A stretch of DNA of 64,000 nt, taken from positions 248,001 to 312,000 of the forward strand of contig NZ_JAGPNM010000003.1 in the NCBI RefSeq assembly GCF_018831085.1, given 5' to 3'. The stretch is from Rheinheimera oceanensis. Its GTDB lineage: Bacteria > Pseudomonadota > Gammaproteobacteria > Enterobacterales > Alteromonadaceae. Both the position numbers and the translations under genes were made by a program. Positions 8,658-18,860 of this stretch are shown here, piece after piece. The notes below the pieces were generated by a model. The model was given only the letters and a program-made list of their open reading frames with translations, did no database searches and was not told the DNA's origin. How positions within the stretch are numbered: position 1 is the stretch's first letter; every line of letters starts with the position of its first letter.

Positions 8658-9956
8658 CTATTTAGTTTGCTGAATATATTGGATCAGCTTTTTCGCAATC
8701 TGGGTATTATCCTGAAAACCGACAAAGTCTTTAGCATTTTTGCCGTACGCCAGTACGGCTACATCAGCCGCGGTGTGGCCGCCTGTAGTCCAGCCGGTGT
8801 AGGAATATTTTGCCACCAGTTGGTTTGATAGCTTACGCAGTGTGGTTTCATCCTGTTGCCGGGCTGCCAGCAGGGCCTGCTGTTCTTCAGCGGTTAAACT
8901 GATTGAGGTTAGTTCTGCCCACAGCGCCAAAGCAGCGTTATCAGAATCTGCTTGTTTCAGCTGCTGTGCAATACTACGGCCGGTAGCGCTAACTTTGCGT
9001 ACTACATCGGGCAGCCATTGGTATTCACCGGCTGCACCCAATGACATACCGCCGGTTTCGTGATCTGCGGTGATCACCAGAATGGTATCAGGGTGCTTAT
9101 CAACGTAAGCTTTAGCCACGGCGATGGCTTTGGCAAAATCATCCATTTCTGCCATAGCGCAGGCGATATCGTTATCATGGCCACACCAGTCTATCTGGCT
9201 GCCTTCCACCATTAGTACAAAGCCTTTTTTAGCTGGTGTTAACAGTTGCAGGGCTTTTTCTGTCAGCGTAGCCAGTTGGTTATTCTGCTTGCTGTTTAAT
9301 ACTGCAGGCAGGGCTGACTCTGCCAATAGTGCCATTGCCGGCGCTTTGGTTAACGTATTCAGTTGCTGCCAGCTGTCGGTATATTGAAAGCCCAGTTGTT
9401 TAAACTCGCTAACCAGGTTGCGGTCATCACGAATAAAATAATCTGTGCCGCCACCTAAAATAACGTCGGCAACGGTTTTGCCTTCGATGCGGTAGTCGAT
9501 ATACATATCGGCTATTTCATTGTAATTACGCCGGCTTTTATTGTGCGCTAAAAAAGACGCTGGTGTGGCGTGGTTAACCTGAGAACTGGCAACAATACCA
9601 TTGGCTTTCCCCATTTTTTTTGCCAGCTGCATCATAGTGCCAATCGGAATATGCTGGCGGTTAACCGAAATAGCACCGTTGTAGCTTTTAAAGCCGGTAG
9701 CCAGCGCTGTAGCACCGGCTGCTGAGTCGGTAACGTAGGTGTCATCGTCCGGGTAGGTACTTGCCATACCCAGCCACAGCTCATCAAAAATAGTGTTTTC
9801 TACTTCGGCAGTAGCTTTGTTATCACTGAAATAACGGTAACCTGCCAGATACGCAGGGCCCATACCATCGCCAATCATATAAATAATATTTTTGGGTGCA
9901 GCCAGTGCTACAGCGGGGGCCAGCAATAAAGATAACGATAACAAATGACGGCGCAT
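8658..9956 (-). CDS. Alkaline phosphatase
   Basis: Periplasmic phosphomonoesterase of the PhoA superfamily, 432 residues. A signal peptide occupies residues 1-20, ending at ALAA. The first metal ligand lies in MIGDGMG (Asp30), the phosphorylated serine in VTDSAAGATALATG (Ser78), and later metal-binding regions are VEGSQIDWCGHDND, ITADHETGG and TTGGHTAADV. It has the compact form common in marine bacteria rather than the exact E. coli PhoA layout. It would release phosphate from organic esters. A weak Pho-box-like site lies upstream at 10007-10024. Confidence 0.93.
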   Translation of the reverse strand: MRRHLLSLSLLLAPAVALAAPKNIIYMIGDGMGPAYLAGYRYFSDNKATAEVENTIFDELWLGMASTYPDDDTYVTDSAAGATALATGFKSYNGAISVNRQHIPIGTMMQLAKKMGKANGIVASSQVNHATPASFLAHNKSRRNYNEIADMYIDYRIEGKTVADVILGGGTDYFIRDDRNLVSEFKQLGFQYTDSWQQLNTLTKAPAMALLAESALPAVLNSKQNNQLATLTEKALQLLTPAKKGFVLMVEGSQIDWCGHDNDIACAMAEMDDFAKAIAVAKAYVDKHPDTILVITADHETGGMSLGAAGEYQWLPDVVRKVSATGRSIAQQLKQADSDNAALALWAELTSISLTAEEQQALLAARQQDETTLRKLSNQLVAKYSYTGWTTGGHTAADVAVLAYGKNAKDFVGFQDNTQIAKKLIQYIQQTK

Positions 9957-10006
9957 GCAGGTTTACCTTATATAGAGCTTGATGTTCTGAATTGCTAGTG
10001 TACTTT

Positions 10007-10024
10007 ATAGCAGTGCGATGACAA
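10007..10024 (-). promoter_or_regulatory. Possible Pho box
   Basis: Read leftward, TTGTCATCGCACTGCTAT consists of two 7-mers separated by 4 nt, matching the PhoB half-site CTGTCAT at about 6 of 7 and 5 of 7 positions. It lies about 50 nt upstream of the alkaline phosphatase start. The distance to a good -10 is not convincing. The rest of 9957-10245 holds no other feature I can identify. Confidence 0.25.
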
Positions 10025-10245
10025 ACCACTGTCGATAAAACGCTATTTTGTCAGGCTTAATGCTTTACGTTGTATGCGGGAGCAATTCAGCTAAATTTGC
10101 CGCAGGTAAATGGAACTGAATTAAAACTGAACAATCGAAGCTTTGGTAAAAGTGCGTAAATGCATATAAATGTGCCATAAGTATGCATAGCCAAGCTGTT
10201 TATAACGGTGCTATGTGATGTCTGCAAATTAGTAAGGTTTGGTGT

Positions 10246-11097
10246 ATGTCGATTATAACTACAAGAAAGACAGTCATATTTTCTCTTTTTTTTGCCGGGT
10301 TAACCTGGCTGTGTCCCCCTGTTGTGGCTGAAGAGCCGAAACTGGTATTACAGCAACTGGCTGATGCCGCGCAGCGTAGTAAAGAGCACAAACTGCGCAA
10401 TAAATATCGTAATCCGGCCGAGACACTGCAGTTTTTTGGTATTCAGCCTCAGATGTCAGTATTGGAAATCTGGCCTGGCCATGGCTGGTATACCGAGATC
10501 CTGGCGCCTTTTCTTAAAGATCAGGGCAAACTAACGCTGGCGCAATTTCGCCATAACGACGGCTCGTTAAAAGATGAACGCAGTATTTTCTGGGCCCGTG
10601 TCAGTGAGCGGCTGGCACAGCGGGTTGCCGAGCAAAGTGATTACTTTGGTGAGGTAACCAATATTGAGCTGGATCCTCCCCGGTTTTATCCGCCACAGCA
10701 AGAACAGTTTGATATGGTGCTGACTTTTCGTAACGCACATATCTGGAACGAAAGCGGTCACTTATATGGCACTTTGCAGAGTGTTTTTCAGGCATTAAAA
10801 CCTGGTGGTGTATTAGGTATGGTTGAACACAGAGCTGCCCGCTTATCTGATATTTCCAGCTCTGCAGTTGAAGGCTATCTGGATGAAGCCTATGTTATTC
10901 AGGCGGCAGAACAGGCTGGGTTTGAACTGGTGGCGAGCAGTGAAATAAATGCTAATCCGGCAGATACCAAAAATTATCCCAAAGGGGTTTATGCCTTGCC
11001 GCCAACGCTGGCGATGGGGCAGTACAATAAAGAGCAGTATATGGCCATTGGAGAAAGTGACCGTATGACGCTGAAATTTATAAAACCGCTGGAATAA
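10246..11097 (+). CDS. Exported methyltransferase-like protein (COG4798 type)
   Basis: A 283-residue protein with a convincing signal peptide (residues 1-28, ending at VVAEE) in front of a class I methyltransferase-like fold. The SAM-binding motif I position reads VLEIWPGHGWYTEILAPF, so the usual E/DxGxGxG glycine loop is changed to EIWPGHGW. Later segments DMVLTFRNAHIW and ALKPGGVLGMVEHRA match motifs IV and V. The family is known as predicted methyltransferases with a signal sequence. How SAM would be supplied outside the cytoplasm is unclear, so a true methyltransferase activity is inference. Confidence 0.85.
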   Translation: MSIITTRKTVIFSLFFAGLTWLCPPVVAEEPKLVLQQLADAAQRSKEHKLRNKYRNPAETLQFFGIQPQMSVLEIWPGHGWYTEILAPFLKDQGKLTLAQFRHNDGSLKDERSIFWARVSERLAQRVAEQSDYFGEVTNIELDPPRFYPPQQEQFDMVLTFRNAHIWNESGHLYGTLQSVFQALKPGGVLGMVEHRAARLSDISSSAVEGYLDEAYVIQAAEQAGFELVASSEINANPADTKNYPKGVYALPPTLAMGQYNKEQYMAIGESDRMTLKFIKPLE

Positions 11098-11253
11098 ATC
11101 ACGCTAATTGTGCAATGTCAGCAATTATGGGATGATTGGCTGTTAGAGTAAAAACTCCAATAAACACTATTTGAGTAATAAAGCGCAGCAACAGATTGCG
11201 TGCTTATGGTTTTAAACCTATACAATAATAACCTTAGACAAGAGGAGAGGACG

Positions 11254-12909
11254 GTGGATAGAGTTTGGTTAAAACGTTACCCGTCAGGCGTACCCGCAGA
11301 AATTAATGCCGATCATTACCCGTCATTATTAAGTATCTTTGAACAAAGCATTGCCCAGTACCCGGATAAAACCGCTTTTATTAATATGGGGAAAAGTATC
11401 AGTTATCGTGAGCTGGACCAGCAAAGCATCGCTTTTGCCGCTTACCTGCAAACAGAGCTGGGGCTGAAAAAAGGCGATGCTGTTGCCATTATGATGCCTA
11501 ACCTGTTGCAATACCCGATAGCACTTATGGGGGTGTTGCGTGCCGGTTGTGCAGTAGTAAATGTGAATCCGCTATACACTCCCAGAGAGTTGCAGCACCA
11601 ACTCAATGATTCTAAAGCAAAAGCTATTATTATTGTGGAGAACTTCGCGCATACATTGGCCGCTATTGAAAGCCAGGTAAAACTTGATCACATTATTCTG
11701 ACCAAGATGGGTGATCGTCTTGGTGCTTTAAAGGGTACAGTGGTTAATCTGGTGGTTAAGTATATTAAGAAGCTGATCCCGGCGTATAAGCTAACCAAGT
11801 TTATCCGTTTCAATACTGTGTTAGAGCAAGGCGCTACACTCAAATACACTAAGCCTGATATGCAGGGTTCAGATATTGCATTTTTGCAATACACCGGTGG
11901 TACCACCGGTGTATCAAAAGGTGCGATGTTAACGCACCGCAACATGGTGGCTAACCTGGAGCAGGTCAGCGGTTGTCTAGATAATTTGCTGGAAAAAGGC
12001 GCCGAGCAAGTCGTTACTGCACTGCCGCTTTATCATATCTTTGCCTTAACGGCGAATTTCTTCACCTTCTTTAAATATGGTGCAACCAACCTGCTTATTA
12101 CCAACCCGCGTGATATGAAAGGTTTTGTTAAAGAGCTGCAGAAGTTTCATTTTACTATTTTCACCGGGGTTAACACCCTGTACAACGGCTTATTAAATAC
12201 CCCTGGTTTTGCCGAATTAAACTTTAGCGGCCTTAAAGCCTCTATTGGCGGAGGCATGGCGGTACAACGGCCAGTGGCTGAGCGTTGGCAAAAAGTAACC
12301 GGCACCCGCCTGATGGAAGGTTATGGCTTAACGGAATGTTGCCCGCTGGTAACAGTAAGCCCTTATGACTTAACCGGTTTTAATGGCAGCATTGGTTTGC
12401 CTGCGCCTTCTACCGATATTCGTCTGGTTGATGAAGAGGGGGTGGACGTGGCTGCCGGAGAGCCAGGTGAAATGCTGGTAAAAGGCCCACAGGTGATGTT
12501 GGGATATTTGAACCGGCCGGAAGAAACTGAAAAAGTACTACGGGACGGATGGCTTTATACCGGTGATATTGCCCGTATGGATGAAGAAGGCTTCTTTTAT
12601 ATCGTAGATCGCAAAAAAGACATGATCCTGGTATCAGGCTTTAACGTGTACCCTAACGAGATAGAAGAAGTAGTCGCTATGAGCGATAAAGTGCTTGAAG
12701 TCGCAGCTGTTGGTGTGCCGAACGAAACCACCGGTGAAGCGGTTAAACTGTTTATTGTGAAAAAAGACGCCAGCCTGACTGAGCAGGAAGTGATCCAACA
12801 CTGCCGGCAACATTTAACGGGCTATAAAGTACCTAAACTGGTAGAATTCCGCACAGAATTGCCAAAAACTAATGTTGGTAAAATTTTGCGGCGTGAACTG
12901 CGCGGATAA
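11254..12909 (+). CDS. fadD: Long-chain fatty acid--CoA ligase
   Basis: Activates long-chain fatty acids to acyl-CoA for beta-oxidation at the inner membrane. I place the start at the GTG 11254, giving 551 residues. It follows AGAGGAGAGG, and the protein then begins [13 protein letters not shown], like E. coli FadD (KKVWLNRYPADVP). The longer frame from 11200 adds 18 unrelated residues. Visible motifs are the AMP-binding [40 protein letters not shown] and [18 protein letters not shown]. It is followed by a terminator and rnd, as in E. coli. Confidence 0.95.
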   Translation: MDRVWLKRYPSGVPAEINADHYPSLLSIFEQSIAQYPDKTAFINMGKSISYRELDQQSIAFAAYLQTELGLKKGDAVAIMMPNLLQYPIALMGVLRAGCAVVNVNPLYTPRELQHQLNDSKAKAIIIVENFAHTLAAIESQVKLDHIILTKMGDRLGALKGTVVNLVVKYIKKLIPAYKLTKFIRFNTVLEQGATLKYTKPDMQGSDIAFLQYTGGTTGVSKGAMLTHRNMVANLEQVSGCLDNLLEKGAEQVVTALPLYHIFALTANFFTFFKYGATNLLITNPRDMKGFVKELQKFHFTIFTGVNTLYNGLLNTPGFAELNFSGLKASIGGGMAVQRPVAERWQKVTGTRLMEGYGLTECCPLVTVSPYDLTGFNGSIGLPAPSTDIRLVDEEGVDVAAGEPGEMLVKGPQVMLGYLNRPEETEKVLRDGWLYTGDIARMDEEGFFYIVDRKKDMILVSGFNVYPNEIEEVVAMSDKVLEVAAVGVPNETTGEAVKLFIVKKDASLTEQEVIQHCRQHLTGYKVPKLVEFRTELPKTNVGKILRRELRG

Positions 12910-12923
12910 CGTGCAACACTACA

Positions 12924-12948
12924 AAAAGCCGGCCTTAAGCCGGCTTTT
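12924..12948 (+). terminator. Rho-independent terminator after fadD
   Basis: Inverted repeat AAAAGCCGGC (12924-12933) and GCCGGCTTTT (12939-12948) with a 5-nt loop, followed by TGTTTT. It lies 14 nt after the fadD stop. The A-run on the other side makes it potentially bidirectional. Confidence 0.9.
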
Positions 12949-12972
12949 GTTTTAGCGTATAACAGGTAACAG

Positions 12973-14106
12973 ATGATTGGTGTAATCACAGATAACAGTG
13001 CGTTGGCAGCCTATTGTCAGCAGGTAGCTAACAGTAAATTACTGGCGGTAGATACTGAGTTTATCCGCCAGAGTACGTTGTTTCCCAAACTGGGGTTAAT
13101 TCAATTATATGACGGTAATCAGCTGGCACTGGTAGATCCGTTATCTGTTACCGACTGGCAGCCGCTACAACAGCTGTTTGCCAAGCCTGAACTAATTAAG
13201 TTATTGCATTCTTGCAGCGAAGATATCGAAGCGCTGGCCACCATTGGCATTATGCAGATAACCCCTCTTTTTGATACCCAACTGGCGGCTGAGTTGTTAG
13301 GCTGGGGCAGCAGCATGGGCTATGCCAGGCTGGTAGAGCAGCTAAGTGGCGAGATACTGGATAAAAGTGAATCCCGCACTGACTGGCTGGCACGGCCATT
13401 GTCACAAACTCAGCTGCAATATGCGGCAAATGATGTGCATTTTCTGTTTCCGCTGTATCAGCATCTCACCGCGCAAATGGCTCCTGAGCAGCAGCGTTTG
13501 TTGCTGGCAGAAGGGCAACAGTTAATGCAGCGGCGTGAGCAACAATTACCGCTGGAATTTAAGTATCTGGAAATTAAAAACAGCTGGCAACTTACGCCAA
13601 GAGAGCTGGCGGTACTGCGTGAGCTGGCTGCCTGGCGCCAGCAATATGCTATGCAGCGGGATCTGGCGTTGGGGCTTATTATCAAAGATATTCAGCTTGT
13701 TGAACTGGCCAAACGTCGTCCGGCAACAGCAGAAAGCCTGCTGAATATTCCTGGTATGCCGCCGCGCGAACTACGACGCCATGCCAAAGCGCTGATCGAA
13801 CTGATTAGCACAGCTAAAGAACTACCACCGGCTGAGTGTCCGCAACGTTTTTATCATCCGTCGCAGTTTGCCGGTTATAAAGAAACGGTAACCCAACTTA
13901 CAGCTGCGGTTAAACAAGCCTCAGCTGAACATAATATTCCGGCTGAATTTATGTCAGTAAAACGCCAGTTGAATGAATACCTTAACTGGTGCTGGCGGGT
14001 GACAGATCAAGAACGTGAGCAATTGCCCGTACCAGAGTATTTAAAAGGCTGGCGTGCTGAGTATTTAAAGCCATTTTTGCCGCTCCCGGCACATATCACC
14101 TTATAA
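12973..14106 (+). CDS. rnd: Ribonuclease D
   Basis: 3'-5' exoribonuclease that trims tRNA 3' ends, 377 residues (E. coli 375). The DEDDy catalytic residues appear in LLAVDTEFIRQSTLFPKLG, LLHSCSEDIEAL and LQYAANDVHFLFPLY. Two HRDC-type helical domains follow (residues about 210-290 and 300-377), with the first ELAVLRELAAWRQQYA and IPGMPPRELRRHAKALI easily seen. The ATG has AGGTAACAG just upstream. The fadD-rnd neighbourhood is shared with E. coli, where minCDE is also adjacent. Confidence 0.95.
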   Translation: MIGVITDNSALAAYCQQVANSKLLAVDTEFIRQSTLFPKLGLIQLYDGNQLALVDPLSVTDWQPLQQLFAKPELIKLLHSCSEDIEALATIGIMQITPLFDTQLAAELLGWGSSMGYARLVEQLSGEILDKSESRTDWLARPLSQTQLQYAANDVHFLFPLYQHLTAQMAPEQQRLLLAEGQQLMQRREQQLPLEFKYLEIKNSWQLTPRELAVLRELAAWRQQYAMQRDLALGLIIKDIQLVELAKRRPATAESLLNIPGMPPRELRRHAKALIELISTAKELPPAECPQRFYHPSQFAGYKETVTQLTAAVKQASAEHNIPAEFMSVKRQLNEYLNWCWRVTDQEREQLPVPEYLKGWRAEYLKPFLPLPAHITL

Positions 14107-14253
14107 AATGAGCGGGAACTACGTTATTCAGGCAGCTTTGGATTAGTGCTTTTTTTCGACATTTTTATTCTATTTTTGTTATAAAACAGTGCTGATCCTC
14201 AGCAAAAAATCAGGCGTAACACTTCAGCAATTCACAACTGAAGGGTTACAACA

Positions 14254-15639
14254 ATGAATGAAATAAAAAGCTTTGCTTTACCTGCAGTGCTGGCAATATC
14301 GCTTACAGGTTGCTGGTTAGATGATGATGATAATCCGGCTCCAACACCAGAACCACCTCCGCCGGTCGTGGTTAACGCCTCTGTGCAGGTAGTTCATACT
14401 TCGATAGACGCACCTGATGTTAATGTGCTGGCCAACGGTGATGCCGCGATAGAAAGCCTGGCCTTTGGCGAAGCATCAGATGTACTGTCACTGCCTCCGG
14501 CGACTTACAGCATCGCAGTAGATGCTATTTTACCGGGCGACGATAACACTGCTACGGTAATAGGTCCACTGGATTTAACACTTGAAGAAGCAACCCGTTA
14601 CACTGTATTTGCGGTTGGCAAAGTGGCTGAGGAATCACTGGAGCCTTTAGTGGTTACCGGCACCGTGGATGATGTAGCCGCAGGCAAAATCCGCCTGCAG
14701 GTAGTGCATGCTGCTTCTACAGCGCCTGAAGTCAGTGTACATGTTACCGCACCAGGCGCCGAACTTGGTACCCCGGCGGTGACCTTCTCATTTAAAGAAT
14801 TTACTGATCCGTTAGAGTTAGACCCGGCAGAGTACCGCGTACGTATTACCTTGCCTGACAATGAAACGGTAGTGTTTGACAGCGGTACGCTGGACTTAAG
14901 CACTGCAGGTGCTGATTTAGTGGTGGCGGCTGTTGACAGCCAGTATTCAGGCGATTCACCGGTTTCACTGTTAGCCGTGGCGCAGGACGGCAGTGAGCTG
15001 GCCATTCTGGATGCCGGTGCTACCGCATCAATACGGGTAGTACATAATGTGTCGGATGCGCCGGCGGTAGATGTGTTAGTTAACGACGCCATAACACTGG
15101 TAGATGCGCTGGCATTCCCCGATTTTACCGATTATGTTGCAGTAGAACCTGATACCTACAACGTGAAAGTTGCTGCCGATGCCGACAACAGTGTGGTTGT
15201 GATTGACGCTGACGTTACCGTTGCAGCTGGGGCTTTTTACAGTGTGCTGGCTGTAGGCTCGTTGGGTGAGAATACAATTGAACCGCTGATCCTGACTGAT
15301 ATGCCGCGGCGGGTGGCAACTGAAGCAAAAGTCCGTATTGTGCATGGCTCTACGCTGGCCGGTAATGTAGATATTTATGTCACGGTTGATGGTGATATTG
15401 CCACCGCTACGCCTGCGTTTAGCGATGTGCCATTTAAAGCTGAAACAGGCTATGTTGCACTGGCTGGTGGTGACTATGTTGTTAGCGTAACGCCAACCGG
15501 TACTAAAACCGCAGCCATTGAAGCGCCGGTAAGTCTGGAAGCAAACAGCATTTATACTGCCATAGCGCGTGATGGCGTGGATCTGGATGCAACCATGATA
15601 GGTTTAATTCTGATGGATGACTTTGTTACTGTACAGTGA
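14254..15639 (+). CDS. DUF4397 lipoprotein
   Basis: A 461-residue exported lipoprotein. The N-terminus is a signal peptide with a lipobox, SLTGC (Cys20), followed by an acidic and proline-rich linker (DDDDNPAPTPEPPPP). The rest consists of repeated beta-rich units of DUF4397 type. Each starts like VQVVHTSIDAPDVNVL, LQVVHAASTAPEVSVHV, IRVVHNVSDAPAVDVLV or VRIVHGSTLAGNVDIYV, giving four units of about 105-110 residues. The mature protein is very acidic. The function is unknown, and a cell-surface or periplasmic structural role is inference. It is monocistronic, with a terminator downstream. Confidence 0.88.
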   Translation: MNEIKSFALPAVLAISLTGCWLDDDDNPAPTPEPPPPVVVNASVQVVHTSIDAPDVNVLANGDAAIESLAFGEASDVLSLPPATYSIAVDAILPGDDNTATVIGPLDLTLEEATRYTVFAVGKVAEESLEPLVVTGTVDDVAAGKIRLQVVHAASTAPEVSVHVTAPGAELGTPAVTFSFKEFTDPLELDPAEYRVRITLPDNETVVFDSGTLDLSTAGADLVVAAVDSQYSGDSPVSLLAVAQDGSELAILDAGATASIRVVHNVSDAPAVDVLVNDAITLVDALAFPDFTDYVAVEPDTYNVKVAADADNSVVVIDADVTVAAGAFYSVLAVGSLGENTIEPLILTDMPRRVATEAKVRIVHGSTLAGNVDIYVTVDGDIATATPAFSDVPFKAETGYVALAGGDYVVSVTPTGTKTAAIEAPVSLEANSIYTAIARDGVDLDATMIGLILMDDFVTVQ

Positions 15640-15669
15640 GTGCACAATACATTTAGTAATCTAATATTG

Positions 15670-15690
15670 AAGCCCGTTTAAAGCGGGCTT
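15670..15690 (+). terminator. Terminator after the DUF4397 gene
   Basis: Stem AAGCCCG (15670-15676) and CGGGCTT (15684-15690), followed by TGTTTTTA. The stem is short but has a U-rich tail, placed 31 nt after the stop. Confidence 0.75.
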
Positions 15691-15780
15691 TGTTTTTATA
15701 AACAGATAAAGAAATATTTTGCTGAGTTAATCCGGTTTTGCTAATGTGCAACAACATTATTGATAAAATCAGGAATAATA

Positions 15781-17706
15781 ATGAAAGGATGCATAAGTAT
15801 AGTATTGGTTTTGTTATTTAGTCTGGTTAACGCTGCAGAATTACCGGTAGAAGCCTTTGCCAGTGCGCCGAGTGTCGATATGCTGAAGTTATCGCCTGAC
15901 GGCACTAAATTATCCATGATCCAAACAGTCGATACAGAAAAGGAGCAGTTGGTGCTGGTAAAACTGTTTGATCTGGAAACCGGAAAGCAGAAGTTTCTGG
16001 TAAAAGCTGATAGCAGAGATCTGACAATTTATTCGGTTATCTGGGCCAATAATAAACAGCTATTAATGAAAGCCGCTTACGCCTCTCACCGCCATGGTAC
16101 GCCAGTAACTGAAACCCGTTTAGTGGTAATTGACACTGAAACCGGTAAAAACCGTAGCGTTGTCCGGGGGCAACTACAGCGTAAACTGGTACGTACACCA
16201 CAATTTCAATCGAATATTGTGGCATTAATGCCGGAAGACGAAGAGCATTTTTTGCTGGCACTAGATGGCTTTAATCACGGAGTGGGCACCAGTGTGGTTA
16301 AAATTAGTCTCAATGGCGCTATGTCTGAGGTTGTTGCACATTCCCGTGAGAACCTGATCGACTGGGTTGCCGACAGACAACACAAACCGCGTATCGCTAT
16401 TTTTCGTGACGATGCCCAGTTTCAGATAAAAGAAAAAAAACCAAACAGTAAAGACTTCCGCTTACTGTGGCAGTTTGAAGCGTTATCAGAAGATACGATC
16501 TGGCCAATAGGCTTTGATGAAGATCCAAACCTGTTATATGTGTCGGCCTACCATAATGGCAAAAAAGCCATATTTAAAGTTGACCTGGCTAAAGACAAAC
16601 CAGAGCCTGAGCTGATAAAAACTAATCCTGATTACGACGTTCCTGCTGATATTTCCTACTCCTGGCAGGACAAAAAGATTATTGCCATTGGTGAAGAATA
16701 TATAGACCCTAAGTATCAGGCTTTTCAAAAGGCCGTAGACGACGCCTTACCGGATGCCGATAATTATATTGTTAGTATGAGCCACGACCAAAACCGCTAC
16801 ATAGTACTAACCAGCAGTGAAATCAACGCCGGTGCTTATTTATTAGGCGATCGTAAAGCCAAAACTATGCAGTTTTTGCTGCCTAAATTCAGCCAGTTAG
16901 AACCTGAGCTGATGGTGGCAAAACAAAAAATTCAATATAAAGCCCGCGACGGTTTAACGATTGAAGGCTATCTGACCACGCCGAAAGACTATCAGCAGGG
17001 GACATTGCCAACAATTATTTTCCCGCATGGCGGGCCGATATCTTTTGATGATGATGGCTTTGATTACTGGACACAGTTTTTTGCTAACCGTGGTTATGCC
17101 GTGTTACAGATGAATTTCCGTGGTTCTTACGGTTATGGCTTTGACTTTATGCAAATGGGCCTGCAGGGCTGGGGCTTGCAAATGCAGGACGATGTAGAAG
17201 ATGGCACGCGCTGGTTAATTGAACAAGGCGTAGCGGTACCGGGAAATATTTGCATAGTGGGTGCCAGCTACGGTGGTTATGCAGCGCTGATGGGGACAAT
17301 AAAAACGCCGGAGTTATATCAGTGCGCAGTAAGTTTTGCTGGCGTTACTGATGTGGAAGCTTTGGTAAAGTCACACCGCAATTATACCAATTATGAAATT
17401 GTCAAAAAGCAAATAGGCGATAATTTCGCCCTGCTGGAGCAACGCTCACCGCTGACACATGCCGATAAAATCCAGGTGCCGGTATTGTTAATACATGGCA
17501 CTAAAGACCGTTCCGTGCCGGTGAAACAAAGCACAGCAATGTTCAGAGCACTGAAAAGCATGAAAAAATCAGTAGAATATATTGAGCTGGAAGACGGCGA
17601 TCATTACCTCAGCACCAACAGCCACCGGCTGGAAACCTTTAAAGCGATGGACCGTTTCCTGAAAAGCCATTTACAGCTGCCGGTGCAACGTATTGCTGCT
17701 AATTAA
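15781..17706 (+). CDS. S9 family prolyl oligopeptidase-type peptidase
   Basis: Exported serine peptidase of 641 residues, related to acylaminoacyl-peptidases and dipeptidyl peptidases. A signal peptide (KGCISIVLVLLFSLVNAAE) is followed by a beta-propeller-like N-terminal half and a C-terminal alpha/beta hydrolase from about residue 390. Catalytic residues are Ser in GASYGGYAALMG, Asp in IHGTKDRSVPV, and His in EDGDHYLS. I chose the ATG at 15781 because AGGA lies 7 nt upstream; a TTG at 15760 would put seven extra residues before the signal peptide. It is probably periplasmic, and the substrate is unknown. Confidence 0.92.
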   Translation: MKGCISIVLVLLFSLVNAAELPVEAFASAPSVDMLKLSPDGTKLSMIQTVDTEKEQLVLVKLFDLETGKQKFLVKADSRDLTIYSVIWANNKQLLMKAAYASHRHGTPVTETRLVVIDTETGKNRSVVRGQLQRKLVRTPQFQSNIVALMPEDEEHFLLALDGFNHGVGTSVVKISLNGAMSEVVAHSRENLIDWVADRQHKPRIAIFRDDAQFQIKEKKPNSKDFRLLWQFEALSEDTIWPIGFDEDPNLLYVSAYHNGKKAIFKVDLAKDKPEPELIKTNPDYDVPADISYSWQDKKIIAIGEEYIDPKYQAFQKAVDDALPDADNYIVSMSHDQNRYIVLTSSEINAGAYLLGDRKAKTMQFLLPKFSQLEPELMVAKQKIQYKARDGLTIEGYLTTPKDYQQGTLPTIIFPHGGPISFDDDGFDYWTQFFANRGYAVLQMNFRGSYGYGFDFMQMGLQGWGLQMQDDVEDGTRWLIEQGVAVPGNICIVGASYGGYAALMGTIKTPELYQCAVSFAGVTDVEALVKSHRNYTNYEIVKKQIGDNFALLEQRSPLTHADKIQVPVLLIHGTKDRSVPVKQSTAMFRALKSMKKSVEYIELEDGDHYLSTNSHRLETFKAMDRFLKSHLQLPVQRIAAN

Positions 17707-17736
17707 GTTGAAAACTTACCGTAATCTCAAATAATA

Positions 17737-17755
17737 AGCCCGCGTTAAGCGGGCT
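17737..17755. terminator. Terminator between convergent S9 peptidase and minE
   Basis: Stem AGCCCGC (17737-17743) and GCGGGCT (17749-17755) around GTTAA. The flanks are AT-rich on both sides, so it can serve both the rightward peptidase gene and the leftward min operon. Confidence 0.8.
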
Positions 17756-17776
17756 CTATTTGTAGATTTCTGAAAA

Positions 17777-18037
17777 TTAACGCTTATCTTCCGGGAAGGT
17801 CACGTTTAGCTCCAGTACCGACAGCTCATCGCCGCGTTGCTCCAGTGACACGGCAATATCTTCCGGCGAAATATCCACGTACTTGCGGATCACCTCTAAG
17901 ATATCACGCTCCAGCTGCGGCAGATAATCCGGGCTGTTACGCCGTCTGCGCTCATGCGCCACGATGATTTGTAAACGCTCTTTGGCAGTATTGGCGGTGG
18001 TTTTCTTACTCGAGCGAAAATAATCCAGTAATGACAT
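17777..18037 (-). CDS. minE: Cell division topological specificity factor MinE
   Basis: An 86-residue activator of MinD ATPase that makes the MinCD inhibitor oscillate and keeps division at midcell. It begins [12 protein letters not shown], the amphipathic membrane-binding N-terminus, followed by [20 protein letters not shown], the MinD-contact helix region, and a C-terminal dimerisation domain with [12 protein letters not shown]. It is the last gene of the leftward minC-minD-minE operon, 3 nt after the minD stop. Length and sequence fit the family well. Confidence 0.96.
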   Translation of the reverse strand: MSLLDYFRSSKKTTANTAKERLQIIVAHERRRRNSPDYLPQLERDILEVIRKYVDISPEDIAVSLEQRGDELSVLELNVTFPEDKR

Positions 18038-18040
18038 CCT

Positions 18041-18850
18041 TTATCCTCCAAAAATCCGCTTTAACAGGCCTTTTTTCTCTACCGTTAAAAAGCGAAACGG
18101 TACTTTTTCACCCAGCAGGCGATCAACAGTATCTAAATATGCCTGGCCGGCATCGCTGTCTTTATCCAGGATCACCGGCTGGCCTGAGTTTGAGGCATTA
18201 AGCACAGCTTGTGATTCCGGAATAACACCCAGCAAATCAATCGACAGAATTTCTTTTACATCTTCTACGCTGAGCATTTCGCCTTTTTCTACCCGCTCGG
18301 GGTTGTAGCGTGTCAGCAACAGGTGTTCTTTAATGGCGTCCAGCCCCTGTTCGGCACGGCGCGATTTACTGGCCAGCATACCGAGAATACGGTCAGAGTC
18401 GCGCACCGATGATACTTCAGGGTTGGTTACCACTACTGCTTCATCGGCGAAATACAGCGCCATCATGGCACCGGCTTCAATGCCAGCGGGCGAGTCACAT
18501 AAAATAAAGTCGAAATCTTTTGCCAGCTCGTTTAATACCCGCTCAACACCTTCTTTGGTTAGTGCGTCTTTATCGCGGGTTTGTGAGGCGGGTAAAATAA
18601 ACAGGTTTTCAATGCGTTTATCTTTAATCAGAGTTTGTTTTAAATTGGCTTCACCGTTGATCACGTTAACAAAGTCGTACACTACGCGCCGCTCGCAGCC
18701 CATAATCAAATCTAAATTACGCAGGCCAATATCAAAATCGATAATAACGGTTTTTTTGCCTTTTAACGCCAGGCCTGTACCAATGGCAGCACTGGAGGTG
18801 GTTTTACCTACGCCGCCTTTTCCTGACGTTACTACTATGATTTTTGCCAT
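18041..18850 (-). CDS. minD: Septum site-determining ATPase MinD
   Basis: Membrane-cycling ATPase of the ParA/MinD superfamily, 269 residues. The deviant Walker A motif GKGGVGKTTS is at residues 10-18 and includes the signature Lys11. FDIGLRNLDLIMGCERRVVYDFV follows, and the switch region FILCDSPAGIE is near residue 118. The C-terminal amphipathic helix that targets the membrane is KKGLLKRIFGG. It recruits MinC to the pole and is released by MinE. It sits between minC and minE in one leftward operon. Confidence 0.98.
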   Translation of the reverse strand: MAKIIVVTSGKGGVGKTTSSAAIGTGLALKGKKTVIIDFDIGLRNLDLIMGCERRVVYDFVNVINGEANLKQTLIKDKRIENLFILPASQTRDKDALTKEGVERVLNELAKDFDFILCDSPAGIEAGAMMALYFADEAVVVTNPEVSSVRDSDRILGMLASKSRRAEQGLDAIKEHLLLTRYNPERVEKGEMLSVEDVKEILSIDLLGVIPESQAVLNASNSGQPVILDKDSDAGQAYLDTVDRLLGEKVPFRFLTVEKKGLLKRIFGG

Positions 18851-18860
18851 AGTGAAATCC

